A DNA stretch of 64,000 nt from Bog-756 sp963829235 (lineage in GTDB: Bacteria > Actinomycetota > Acidimicrobiia > Acidimicrobiales > RAAP-2): NCBI GenBank assembly GCA_963829235.1, contig CAWHIF010000008.1, positions 1 through 64,000 of the forward strand. The letters are read 5' to 3'. How positions within the stretch are numbered: position 1 is the first letter of the stretch; every line of letters starts with the position of its first letter. The notes beneath the pieces were generated by a model. It had not been told where the DNA came from. It saw only the letters and a list, made by a program, of their open reading frames with translations, and made no database searches. Positions 28,513 to 37,702 of this stretch are shown one piece after another. Both the position numbers and the translations under genes were made by a program.

Positions 28513-29224
28513 TCAGTCCGTCAGATCGTCCCGACGCTTTTCGACGACTTCTGGCGGTGGGTACCACATCAAGTGGGCGCCATGGTGGTTGGCCGACTGC
28601 CTGAACTTCGTAACTCCGTCTTCTTCGGTGATCCTTCCTTCGATCCGGCTACCTCGCACCTCCACGATGGCGATCTCACCCTCCACCGTGTACGCCCTCG
28701 CACTGGCCGTCCGGGCACACTGCCCACTTCGTTGCCATCGACCCTCGCTCCACGACGAGTCCACTGCGTTCGAGGCAGGCTTCGTATTGAACACCCATTC
28801 CCGGATCTGATGGGCAAGGGACCAGAGGCCAGCCTGCCAAGTCCAGATCTGGCCATGCCTGGCTCTCGGCAGCAAGACCGATTCCTCTTGGAGATCGGCC
28901 CAGTCATCGGCTACGAGTTGGTCTTCGCACTCAACAACGAGGTGGCCAACCGAGCCACCATCGTTGGACGACAGAGGTGTGACCCGCAGCCGAAGCCTCG
29001 GATCGGAGGAGTTCACAGCCTCGATCCACCTGTTACTCGGGACCACCTCCATTGACTGGGCGTGCTGGCCAACACCTTGTCGAGAGCGTGGCCATCGCTC
29101 ATGGCAGACATGAACCCCGCTGCCCTGGTAACGAAGTCGTCCCCAGTCTCATTCGGTCGCTGCCGAACGAACAGCTTGCGGCGTCCCCGGGCGTATCAAT
29201 CGAACCGTCGATGATGTCTGACAT
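28513..29224 (-). CDS. hypothetical protein of the element, probable frameshift
   Basis: ATG 29224 follows a strong GAGGAGG. The first residues read MSDIIDGSIDTPG, then in another frame RRKLFVRQRPNETGDDFVTR and DGHALDKVLASTPSQW. The main frame from about 29052 reads VVPSNRWIEAVNSSDPRLRL through VEGEIAIVEVRGSRIEGR to 28513. Together they give about 235 residues. I recognise no family. If no slip exists, the main frame is a separate 179-residue protein from 29052. It is divergent from the kinase-like gene. Confidence 0.45.
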
Positions 29225-29393
29225 GTCTTTCCTCCTCATCGTCATTCTTGGCTGGACCACCGATGCCGTTGGGCCGGTTGGCGAGGCGTAAGGGCCGAGT
29301 CCCTGAGACCTTCTCTTGATGATGATCCCAGGATACCGCCGAAGGGCATCCCCTTCACAACGCCTCCACGCAATGCCCCTGTAGCGTTCGTCT

Positions 29394-30053
29394 GTGGCCC
29401 GAGTGGACATCTTTAAAGAGATCGCCGCTCTTCTGGACACCTTCCGCCAGACCGGCCAACCCTTGTAGCCATCGATGGAGCCGATGCATCTGGCAAGAGC
29501 ACTTTTGCCGACAACCTCGCTGCCGCCAGCCGCATTCGTAGTCGCCCCGTTGTCCGCATCGAAGCGGACGACTTCGAGCATCCCAGGAGTTACCGATACC
29601 GGCAAGATGATTCGCCCATCGGCTGCTTAGAAGACACCTACGATCACGACTCGCTCGAACGCCGGGTTCTGGTACCTCTCGTGAGCGGCAATCGACGGGT
29701 CGTGCAGGGCATCTCGATGACCGGGAAAGGGATGCGCAGTCAACCCTCCCGAGGAGGACGTTGCTATCGATGCAGTCGTCAAGTGGACGGATGCTTCGTA
29801 CTCCGCACGCAGCTTCGGATGTATTGGACGCTCGGAATCTACCTTGAGGTTGCCGAAGAGGAGCGGCTGAACCGAGCGGCGTCAAGGGATGCGAAGAGGC
29901 TCGGGGGCGCCGAGGGTGTCCTGGCCCGGTATCGGAAACGTTATCTTCCGGCGTTCGACCTATATCTTGAGCGAGACGATCCCATTGCTCATGCCGATGT
30001 CATCGTGGACAACAATGACGTGGATCATCCAGTAGTCCTTCGCTGGCCCCTGA
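29394..30053 (+). CDS. P-loop uridine-kinase-like protein, frame-disrupted
   Basis: From GTG 29394: VARVDIFKEIAALLDTFRQT, then, one base out of frame, VAIDGADASGKSTFADNLAA (Walker A) and PVVRIEADDFEHPRSYRYRQ. The C-terminal frame has RTQLRMYWTLGIYLEVAEEE, then LARYRKRYLPAFDLYLERDD and ADVIVDNNDVDHPVVLRWP. The order matches uridine kinase/phosphoribulokinase-like small NTPases often carried by actinobacterial phages and islands. At least three slips lie between 29460 and 29760. The stop is taken as TGA 30051-30053, one base out of the last frame. Confidence 0.6.
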
Positions 30054-30104
30054 CTAGTCGTTCTTCCGACCTCGGGTTCAGACCTTCCGGTTCGAGGCAG
30101 GCGC

Positions 30105-30811
30105 CTACCCATAGGTTGGCCGTAGGAGACCGATGGAAACGGGCGACCCAGCGGGACAGGGCACCCTGTCGATGGATTGCTCGGCGATGGGCACTTCGGG
30201 TTGGCGGAACACCATGGGCTGGGATCCGACTCGGTGCCGACGAAACACCGGTTTATCGGGTCGCATGGACAGAAGCTTCTGCTCGAACTCGTCGTGGTAG
30301 TGGCGGATGCCACGGAACCGAGAGGGTCGGATGCGGCCCCCGACTTCGGGGCGCACTCGACCCATGGCAATGTGCGCCACCTGCCGCCTGGTCGAGTCCG
30401 AACCGTGCGCCGATCTCGCTTCGTCGCTCCCGAGGGAATCGAGAAGACGAATGTGCTCGATGTCGCTGGCGGGCAGTCGCCGGACCCTTCCTCTCGTCGC
30501 CTTCCGTGGCTTCGGCTTCCATCCTCCGGTGGCCTTGGTCCACCAGTGAGAGGCCTTGCAGCACGACAGGTTTCCGCAGACGTTCCTCATGTACTTCGGA
30601 AGCTCCCCAGTCCTCAAGAAGTAGGCGACTCGGTGAGCGGGCACATAGCGGCCGTTACCACCATCCTTGGTCCGCCACAGGTATCTTCCTGCCCCGCTGC
30701 TGTGCCGGGGTCCGAGCCAGGGCCAGCATCCGTCGCCGACTGGTCGACAAGAAGGAAGAAGCGGCCTCTGAAGTTCTCGAGCGCCCCCCGACTCAGGTGC
30801 ACTTCTTCCAT
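30105..30811 (-). CDS. HNH endonuclease, frame-disrupted
   Basis: The N-terminus MEEVHLSRGALENFRGRF starts at 30811 in one frame. After a slip the next frame holds GCWPWLGPRHSSGAGRYLWR, then YVPAHRVAYFLRTGELP and NVCGNLSCCKASHWW, the Cys/His region of HNH nucleases with GNLSCC in place of the usual DNPxCxNPxHL. A C-terminal HTH is split over two frames (ASDIEHIRLLDSLG and RSEIGARFGLDQ). It ends the leftward replication operon. It could be a homing-type nuclease or a phage packaging nuclease. The 3' end is uncertain. Confidence 0.65.
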
Positions 30812-31029
30812 TCTCACGACAACACCTCGTTGCAACTTCTTGGGCAGATGCGCAACTCCTTGCGCACATCCGGGCCTACCCGTGTTCTTGCATCATGGCG
30901 CTCCTTCAGATCACGGTTGCCACTCCTTAGGAAGGAAACTGAGGTCTGAGCACAGGACTGACCTGAGCGGCGCCTGGCTTGCGCCGTGGGTGGCTGCGCT
31001 GGTGAGTGTCGAAGGTGTGGATCGACGCT

Positions 31030-31221
31030 TCACCGGTCCGTGGCGCCGGGTGGCAGGATGCGCTGGGTGTCCGCCACGAGGTGCTCACACTCGTCTTCAC
31101 TGGTCTGAGCGAGCCATAGAGTGCCAATGCCTTTCGGATGCCAGCAGGATGAGCACGTCTTGGTTCTCGACAGGATCAGCTCGTGCCTTCGTGGGATCCA
31201 AGCCAGCCAGCGGGACGACAT
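31030..31221 (-). CDS. short ORF of the replication operon, unknown
   Basis: ATG 31221 is preceded by AGGAG about 7 bases upstream, a good initiation site. The straight frame ends LVADTQRILPPGATDR after 63 residues. A neighbouring frame gives a more protein-like middle (RADPVENQDVLILLASER), so slips are likely here too. I recognise no domain. It lies between the primase and HNH genes on the same strand. Confidence 0.35.
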   Translation of the reverse strand: MSSRWLAWIPRRHELILSRTKTCSSCWHPKGIGTLWLAQTSEDECEHLVADTQRILPPGATDR

Positions 31222-31296
31222 AGCTGTTCTCCTGAAAACGATGGCAAGTCCCGCACCATCGCTACGAGGTCCATGCTGTATGTGCCCAGATCTTGG

Positions 31297-32406
31297 TTAG
31301 TCACCGGATTGCGCTTCCCTGTTCTTTCCTCGACCGCCGTAGTGCCAACTGATCGTGGGATGGCACCAGCCTGAGCCATCTGAACCCGTGCCGGTAGATG
31401 GTTTCAACCATTCCCCATAGGGCATAGGGTCTTCCAAGACTTCGTACAGATCGGCGTCGGTCATCTCATCGACTTCTATCTCGTTCAGAGCGACGTAGAC
31501 ATCAGCATCGCCACCGAGGAAGTTGCCGACGATCACCGTGTCGTTCCAGCCAGCCGGGTCATTGTCGTATGCCAAGATGATGCTGCCTTCGGCTTGCTCG
31601 ATCTCCCGCATGATCTCCATCTGCCCACGAGTCGGTCCACCCATCGTCGCTACGAAGTTGAAGTCGAGATGGCTCTTGGCGACTAGGGTCAAGGCGACTC
31701 GACTACAACCGTGGACCAACCTCGATGCCAGTCGTCTCGGTTGTAGAGCACACGGCCACGCTTCATGCCTTGACTGCACATGTACTTCGGCCTGCTGTCG
31801 GTGATGTTGGCATCGTCCACTAGTCGTGTCTGCCCCGACGAGATCTCCTTGCCACCACACGGGGATGACGATGCAGTCGGTGGCCGAGTCGTAGCCGATC
31901 ACATGCTTGACGATGTTGTCGACGGGGATGCCACGGTCGAGCAGATACGGATGCGGCGGACCCACGAACGGGACAAGTTCATCGAGGCTGTAGATCGTCT
32001 GCGGTTTTGGCGTCTCGTTGTACTGGTAGGGATTGCTGCCATCGCAGTCGTCCATCATCCAGTGCCACGCCTCGGCCTTGGTCATGCTGGTGACTTCGGT
32101 GATGAACTGGATGATCCCCATGCCCCGGTTGCAGGTGGCAGTGGAAGGCGAGCTTCCGCCAGTTGAGTGAGGCTGAAGGCTTGCGGTCCCCACGCCAGTG
32201 CATTCCATCGTCCAGAGGACAGGAGAAGATAATCTCGTCCCAGGAGATCTTGATCTTCTGCGTGATGCCGCCGACGATTGTCTTCGACTAGCTCAAGGAC
32301 ACTTCGCCTTGCGCTCGGTCTCGGATAGGTCATCGAGTTCGAGGTCTCGCTTCTGACCGCTAATGCCACGGATGCCACCCTTGCGAGTCCCACGGACGAA
32401 GGTCAT
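31297..32406 (-). CDS. phage-type DNA primase with CHC2 zinc finger and TOPRIM-like domain, frame-disrupted
   Basis: From ATG 32406: MTFVRGTRKGGIRGISGQKR, then the zinc-binding region with FSCPLDDGMHW, a loop and LAFHCH leading to CNRGMGIIQFITEVTSM. The primase core follows: PHPYLLDRGIPVDNIVKHVI, then DCIVIPVWWQGDLVGA. The TOPRIM-like part has NFVATMGGPTRGQMEIMREI and IILAYDNDPAGWNDTVI, whose DNDPAG gives the metal-binding acidic residues. Slips lie near 32290-32300, 32130 and 31700-31830. The start overlaps the helicase stop by 4 bases (ATGA). Together they form the element's replication module. Confidence 0.8.
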
Positions 32407-32410
32407 GCCA

Positions 32411-32564
32411 GTGACCCCAGTGAGGTCACTTCTCTATTCTTGGCTGGCTTTCGAATCGAGGGCTGAAGACTTCTGACCACCAGCTGCCAGAAGCTATTAG
32501 CGGTGTATAGACACCACTTGTGAATGTGAAGAGAGAATAGGGTCTGTGAGGTCACTAGGGTCAC
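32411..32564. repeat. inverted 19-bp GTGACC repeats in the 3' end of the helicase gene, candidate origin
   Basis: GTGACCCCAGTGAGGTCAC (32411-32429) and, inverted, GTGACCCTAGTGACCTCAC (complement of 32546-32564) match at 16 of 19 positions. Each contains GTGACC or GGTCAC hexamers at about 10-base spacing. They flank 116 bases that are visibly AT-richer than the surroundings. Short iterated motifs at the end of a helicase-primase gene could serve as replication origin or initiator-binding sites; that is inference. Confidence 0.45.
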
Positions 32565-33437
32565 CAACAACGCTCTGACCTGCATGTTCTCGGTCTGATG
32601 GTGACCCTCATGACGGAGCCTTCCAGCGGTTCTGACCGGATCCCAGACCGTCTCCGTGTAGCCGTGCTCGACCATCGCCTTGTGGAACTGGCGAGTGTTG
32701 AGCTTCGGCAGCCCGGCCTTCTTGGCGAACTCGACGTACTCCTCGTACCACTGCGCACGCTTCGATTCGTCCTTGCCGATCATCTCGTCCATCGCTTCGA
32801 GGAAGTCGGTGAAGGTGTCCATCTCGGCTCGGTAGACCGCTGTGGCAGCCTTCACGATGTCGATGGAGTCAGGCGCCTCGGGCTTGCCATGCCACACACC
32901 CACGCACAGCCCATGCCAGGACGCCGGGAGCCTCACTGGCCAGCTTGATGTCGATGTCCCGGTCCTTCATGTCGTCGGTGATCCGGGCTTCGAACGGGAT
33001 GAACTTCATCCGGTCCCACACGGCCTGATCGTCGGAAGGCACGTTGAGCTTGGAGTTGGCTGCGATCCACACGGTGTGCGTGCCCCGGAAGGCAAGCGAC
33101 TTGGATGCGTAGAGGTCACGGCCAACGAGCACGTCGTTGCCAGACAGCACCTTGAGGAGGTTGACGGCGATCTTCATGCCGTCCTCGACCTCGGAGGTGC
33201 TCACGAACCGGGCGCCCTTGAACTGGGTGATCTGTGGTGATGCTGCACCGCCACCCTGAGCGAAGGACGCCTTCTCGAAGGTGGCCGCTGGCACGGTCTT
33301 GCCGTAGTCACCGCATACACCCTGCACGGCGTTGAGGAAGGTCGACTTGCCGTTGCTGCCGGTACCATACATCGACACGACGATGCGCTCGGTGACGATG
33401 CCACTGAGCGAGTAGCCGACGACCATCTGAAGGTAGT

Positions 33438-33447
33438 GGACTAGCTC
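33438..33447. repeat. target site duplication, left copy
   Basis: GGACTAGCTC stands immediately left of the IS4-family element and is repeated exactly at 34897-34906 on its right. Ten bases is within the usual IS4-family range. Confidence 0.93.
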
Positions 33448-34896
33448 CAATGCCGTTCAGTTAGGGGCGGGGCTCCGGGAACGCTGGCCCGGGGTGGTCC
33501 CGTCGGTTGGGGCCAGGACCGGTGATGGGCCCGCTTCACATGCCACTTGACGTACTTGCGTTTGACGACCCTCGGGTTGCTGCGCAGGCGCCGGGCCGGG
33601 TTGAGCCGTCGTGCGAGCAAGGTGATGGCGTAACGCCAGCCGTGGTCAGGCCCTGAGGGGGAAAAATCGCGCGCCACTGAGATCGAGCGGCGAGCGATGC
33701 GGAGGGCGGCGACGAAGCTGACCCGGTCGGGGTCGACACCGACGCTGGTCGGCCGCCTCCCACATGAGGGTGCGGATGGCGTAGTGACAGCAGAGGTGGC
33801 CCCAGATCTCTTGGAGCACGAGGTCGGGCGACTTCGATCGCAGCACGGTGCGAGGACCGCGCTGGTGGGTCTTCAGCTCGTCGAAGGCACTCTCGATCTC
33901 CCAGCGCTGGGTGTAGGCGGCGGCGAGATCGAGGGCCGAGACGTCGTCGGGATCGAGGATGGTGGTGAAGAGCCGGTAGGGCTCATCGTTGTGTGCGCCC
34001 GTCATCGATCCGGTAGTCGATGACCCGGATGGTCAGCGGCTCGGTCTTGCGTCCGGCGTTGCCCGATGGGCGCAGCTCGGCCAGCCAGGAGCCGTCGGCC
34101 AAGGTCTCGACGAGGCGTGGCTTCATGGTGCTGTTGGCCCGCCACAGCAGATCGGCACCGGTGGCCGCGGCCCGTGACCACAGGGGAAACCCGCAGAACC
34201 CCCGGTCGGCCAGCAGCAGCATCCCGGGCTCCAACCGGTCGATCAGCTCGCCCGCCAGCGTGTTCTCCGCCGTCGTGTACTTCCCGACGGCGGCGTCGAA
34301 GATGGCATGGGTCCCGCACTCGGCCACCGCCACCACCCGGGCCTGGGGGAAGGCGGCCTGCTCGCCCTTGTTGACGCCGGGACGCCCGAAGTGGGCCGCA
34401 TTCTCAGGCGTGTCGGCCACGTCGAGACACGTCCCGTCGATGGCGACCAGCCGTCGCCCACCCAAGAACGCCCCCGGTGTCTCCGCTCCGGCCAAGGCGA
34501 CCGCCACCCTGGAGAACAGCACCTGGAGCGGCTCGGACCCCAACCGGGCCCGGGCCTGGAAGATCGCCGACTTCGAGGGCAGGGCGATCGGCTCTTCGCC
34601 CGATGTCCACGCCAGGCCGTCGGTCAGCAGCGCCAGCACGTCCTCGTAGGAGCCTTCCGAGTGCAGCGCCATCCCGATGGAGAAGTAGGCCATGGCCCGC
34701 GCCGGCAGCGACCGGTTCCGCTGCTCGGTCCGTCCGCAACCGGCGACCACCTCGTCGACCAGCGCCGGTGGGAACGTCCGGGTCAGCACCCCGACCGAGA
34801 CCAGGTCGGAGAGCCGCCGGTCCGACGCAGGCTTCCTCCAACCACCGCGGGGCACACCATCAAACTACACCAATGTTGCTTAACTGAACGGTATTG
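33448..34896 (-). mobile_element. IS4-family insertion sequence, 1449 bp, inside the helicase gene
   Basis: Terminal inverted repeats: CAATGCCGTTCAGTTA at the left and CAATACCGTTCAGTTA (complement) at the right, 15 of 16 matching. It is flanked by the direct repeat GGACTAGCTC and carries one transposase gene filling most of its length. Insertion orientation is the same as the host gene. Confidence 0.95.
33461..34855 (-). CDS. IS4-family DDE transposase, frame-disrupted
   Basis: From about 34855: LSDLVSVGVLTRTFPPALVD and NRSLPARAMAYFSIGMALHS are the usual N-terminus. The catalytic Asp lies in GGRRLVAIDGTCLDVADTPE, the second in LLLADRGFCGFPLWSRAAAT, and the Glu in YTQRWEIESAFDELKTHQRG, in another frame. 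The end, NPRVVKRKYVKWHVKRAHHR, also lies in another frame. Slips occur near 34010, 33740 and 33660. The stop at 33461 is one base out of the last frame and lies just inside the left terminal repeat. The DDE triad is complete, so this copy may be active if the slips are sequence errors. Confidence 0.88.
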
Positions 34897-34906
34897 GGAC
34901 TAGCTC
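34897..34906. repeat. target site duplication, right copy
   Basis: GGACTAGCTC, identical to 33438-33447. Excising the element with one copy rejoins the helicase frame. Confidence 0.93.
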
Positions 34907-35586
34907 AGGCCGGTCGAGCATTGCCCACGACACGAACTGCTCCCACTGCGGAGCCTTGGCGTCAGGTACGAACTCGATGCCGGTGGTCTTCGTGATGAGG
35001 TCGGTGCGCTCCGGCTCTCTCAGTTGGCCGGTGCGCAGGTCTACGGTTCCGTTCTCACATCCGAGTAGCCACGGGTCCTGATCGAAGTCTGTCGACAAGA
35101 CGGCGATGAGCGGGTCGGACTCGGACAGAGTGACCATCGAACGGAGGTGGCCGGCGCCACGAGAGGTCCTTGCCCACTTGGCGAGCTTGCCCGCCTGGTA
35201 CTCGCTCGCCTTGTTACCCTCAGCGAGTAGAGAGTCGACTTCCTCGAACATTCGACTCGGTGACGGCCTTGGCCAACTCGATGACATGGGCAAGGTCGTC
35301 GGGCACCCACCGGATGCCGTCCCAACGCACCCACTCTTGCCTGTCGTGGAGGTATCGAAGGTCTTGGCCGAACAGAGCCACGAACCGATTGCAGTTGCCT
35401 GCGTCGGTGGCGTCGACAAGTGCGTCGATCTCGATGCACTCGGCCCGGCCTGAGTCTCTTCCTCCTCACCCTCGATGATGGCCGTCGCCTGACGGACGAT
35501 GGCCGGCTCGTCATCGAAGATGTTGATGAGCGGGGGGCCGGGGTCGATGCTGTCGCTGGCGTCCTGCGGGACTGCGGCGTCGTCGA

Positions 35587-35841
35587 TCATGCCCACTCCA
35601 CCTCTTCGCAGAGGCAGTCGTAGCAGACCGCACGACCGTCGTCGCCCACGTCGTTCGGGTACACGGTGTTGGTGCACCGGTAGTCGCCTTCACACGGGAG
35701 TTGCTCGTCGTAGTGGTCAGGCCGGGTGAAGATCCACCCGCCGCCACGCCGGGGCATCACTACTCCGGGTATCGAAGCTTGGCGGTCGATGAACTGCTCG
35801 ATTCGGCGCTTCGCTATGGTATACTGGTCAGGCTCGTTCAT
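35587..35841 (-). CDS. small cysteine-rich protein of the replication operon
   Basis: 84 residues from ATG 35841 after GAGGAAAGGACC. The N-terminal half is a charged helix (YTIAKRRIEQFIDRQASIPG). The C-terminal half carries LPCEGDYRCTNTVYPND and AVCYDCLCEEVEW, with Cys spacing suited to a zinc site. The stop overlaps the helicase start by 4 bases, so expression is coupled. The role is unknown; a DNA-binding accessory factor for the helicase is possible. Confidence 0.65.
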   Translation of the reverse strand: MNEPDQYTIAKRRIEQFIDRQASIPGVVMPRRGGGWIFTRPDHYDEQLPCEGDYRCTNTVYPNDVGDDGRAVCYDCLCEEVEWA

Positions 35842-35899
35842 GAGGTCCTTTCCTCTGATCGGTGGTCTGCTGGTAACAGACCGGTTACTAAAACTTGTT

Positions 35900-35931
35900 G
35901 AGATGCCTCGGGTGAAAGCTCGGGGCATCTC
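35900..35931 (-). terminator. hairpin in the leader of the replication operon, possible attenuator
   Basis: GAGATGCC and GGCATCTC form an 8-bp perfect stem with a 16-base loop. On the minus strand it is followed by AACAAGTTTTAG. It lies only about 10 bases downstream of the predicted start of transcription for the Cys-protein/helicase operon, so it would act on that operon's own leader as well as end transcripts from the upstream gene. Confidence 0.55.
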
Positions 35932-35947
35932 GCATGAGCGGGCCGAT

Positions 35948-35976
35948 ACTATAGCCCAACTGGGTACAAGTTACAA
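35948..35976 (-). promoter_or_regulatory. promoter of the helicase-primase operon
   Basis: On the minus strand TTGTAA (35976-35971) and TATAGT (35953-35948) are separated by exactly 17 bases. This is one of the best housekeeping-type promoters in the window. Downstream lie the leader hairpin and a GTAAC-6-GTTAC inverted repeat near 35871-35886. Confidence 0.65.
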
Positions 35977-35997
35977 TGCTCAACCTTGGTTCAAGTG

Positions 35998-36704
35998 TCA
36001 TGATGCAACCAACGCCTTCTGGGCATCCTCGACCACCATCGGTCCTTCGAGCCGGGCGAGCAAATCGTCAATTTCAGCCTTCGCCTGTCGGATGACGATC
36101 AACGCTGCGGCCCTAGCCTCGTCCGAGATAAGCGGCCAGTGGTCGGGGATGTTCTCCAACTGGATGGCATTCAGGGACCACAGGGTGTTGCGGACGAAGT
36201 TGATCGGCGGGTTGCGCTTCCCCTGTGTGGCACGACGGTGCTGGTCGAGGATCTTGGTGGCCTGCTCCGCTGTCGTCGTGGGCTTGACCAGATCAGGCTT
36301 CCTCTTGTGCTTCGGCTTCGGCTTCGGCTTGGGTGTTACATCTGTAACGCCCGGCTTGGCCGGTGGGCTGATGGTCCGGCTGATGGTGGCCGTGCTGTCC
36401 CCCGTCACCTTCGCGATCTCCGGTAGGACATGCCGGCGGCGATGAGCGCCTTGAAGAGTGGCGCCCGCTTCCTCTTCGGGATGCGGAGATGGTCGGTGTC
36501 GAGGAAGAGCTTGAGGTAGGTCTGAAGGTCCGGCAGGCCGAGTGGCTCCCATGCCCGAGTGGTGACCGCCTCATTGATCGACCGCAGGACCCCATTGACC
36601 TCTTGCCTGATCCGGTGCCCGAGCTTGATGGCGACGCGCTCCGCCTCGGTGACGGTTTTAGGCATGCCGCCGTCTTGGCATGGATTCCAGTTGGCGGGAA
36701 TCAT
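35998..36704 (-). CDS. HTH DNA-binding protein of the element, one frameshift
   Basis: From ATG 36704, overlapping the previous stop by 4 bases. The N-terminal part reads AERVAIKLGHRIRQEVNGVL and LPDLQTYLKLFLDTDHLRIP. After a slip near 36430 comes PEIAKVTGDSTATISRTIS, the second half of a helix-turn-helix. A basic linker (KPKPKPKHKRKPD) and a helical C-terminal domain with EARAAALIVIRQAKAEIDDL follow. About 235 residues. A ParB-like or replication-initiator role would fit the place, but the family is not identified. Confidence 0.6.
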
Positions 36705-36919
36705 GACGCACCGCCGAAGATCTCGTCCTCGGTGAAGTCGTCGCCCAGGAGAGTGCGTAGGGCAGCTTCGACCACATCGCTGTGGACATGGCCGTTCAGG
36801 ACCAGACTGACCATGGCTTGAGACACGCCCGCTTCGTGGGCCACATCCCACTGATTCAGGTCGCTCCGACGCAATAGACGGATAGCCGGTAGTCGCCTGT
36901 CGGTTCTCTGTGTAGTCAT
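36701..36919 (-). CDS. small HTH regulator, Cro/XRE-like
   Basis: 72 residues. LNQWDVAHEAGVSQAMVSLV is a clear helix-turn-helix, followed by LNGHVHSDVVEAALRTLLG as the stabilising helices. It is the first gene of the leftward operon and faces the rightward small genes and integrase across about 195 bases, the position expected of a phage-type switch repressor. Translation is coupled to the next gene by ATGA. Confidence 0.75.
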   Translation of the reverse strand: MTTQRTDRRLPAIRLLRRSDLNQWDVAHEAGVSQAMVSLVLNGHVHSDVVEAALRTLLGDDFTEDEIFGGAS

Positions 36920-37114
36920 CTCTACCTTCTCTGTTCGGTGATGCTCTGTAGCCGACCCAACTACTCCATCGGCACTTCCACGTCACCCCCACACGAGAGG
37001 GAGATGACAACCTGACCTCTTAATAGTAGCACAAATCGGACGATGGCGCCAGTGCTATTGAGCTATATCCGACTGATCTATTGACTCTTTACCGAGGTAC
37101 TCATCTTGAACTGT

Positions 37115-37264
37115 ATGGAGGTACGCATTGCTCGATGCTCATGTCCGGTGCGGATATGGCCCGAGGCCCGTGTCGGGTCGGAAAACAACCTGGGCCGCCC
37201 AGAGCCGAAGAGAAACGAGTGGACACGCGTCGTCCTACTGGCCGAATTGGCGCGAAAGAGGTGA
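37115..37264 (+). CDS. 49-residue basic protein, first gene of the rightward module
   Basis: ATG 37115 opens a 50-codon frame: MEVRIARCSCPVRIWPEARV, then GSENNLGRPEPKRNEWTRVV and LLAELARKR. It has protein-like composition, a net positive charge and a C-terminal helix. GAGGTAC precedes it (37094-37100) and recurs just inside it (37118-37124). No family is known to me. It runs in line with the next gene, 35 bases on. It could be a shadow, hence the modest confidence. Confidence 0.4.
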   Translation: MEVRIARCSCPVRIWPEARVGSENNLGRPEPKRNEWTRVVLLAELARKR

Positions 37265-37299
37265 GTGAGGAAGTTCTTCACCGAGTAGGAGGCAACATC

Positions 37300-37579
37300 A
37301 TGAATATCCTTCCGAAGGATCACCCGCTAGCGAACACCTTCGCCGTGGGAGCAAAACGCCGAACCGGAGACGATCCGACTTGCTGAGGAGGTCATCGGCT
37401 TCGCCCTTGGTGAGGCAGTCATCGTCAAGCTGGCGAACCCCACCGGTCGCACCGGACCTCGCTACCACGGTCGGTCCGGACGCCGTCAGCCGATCATCAA
37501 TCCCGCTGACCTCGAAGTCGGTGTCGACCTCAAGGGCACCGTGACCTGGTTCCGCACTGACGAAGTCGTGAGTCTCTGA
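37300..37579 (+). CDS. small acidic-to-neutral protein of about 92 residues, one frameshift
   Basis: ATG 37300 follows AGGAGG at 8 bases. It reads MNILPKDHPLANTFAVGAK, then, one base out of frame at an AAAA run near 37352, ETIRLAEEVIGFALGEAVIV followed by NPTGRTGPRYHGRSGRRQPI and DLKGTVTWFRTDEVVSL with stop TGA 37577-37579. The total length of 280 bases is not divisible by three, which confirms a slip. The function is unknown. It lies on the strand of the excisionase and integrase genes. Confidence 0.6.
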
Positions 37580-37702
37580 TGCGTCATACATACGCCAGAA
37601 GCGGTCTAGAAGCGCCGCAATGCCCCGACGGGGCGCCGGGGTATCCAGGAAGGGTTCAGACGGGCATAGGGGCGGGGTGATCTGCCATGTCGCTCGTGGA
37701 GT

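Larger units (their letters stand above)
32403..35590 (-). pseudogene. D5-type phage/plasmid helicase-primase (SF3), split by an IS4-family element
   Basis: The N-terminal part starts at ATG 35590 (MIDDAAVPQDASD) and overlaps the upstream stop by 4 bases. It has a D5_N-like region (RWDGIRWVPDDLAHVIELAK, then GCENGTVDLRTGQLREPERT) and breaks after LDRPELV. The remainder resumes beyond the insertion with LVHYLQMVVGYSLSG, the SF3 Walker A (SMYGTGSNGKSTFLNAVQG) and HTVWIAANSKLNVPSDDQAV. Removing the IS and one target copy restores the frame exactly (RPELVHYLQMVV), so the insertion is real, while other slips near 35440, 35250 and 32930 look like sequence errors. Replication by this protein should be abolished. 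Confidence 0.88.
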
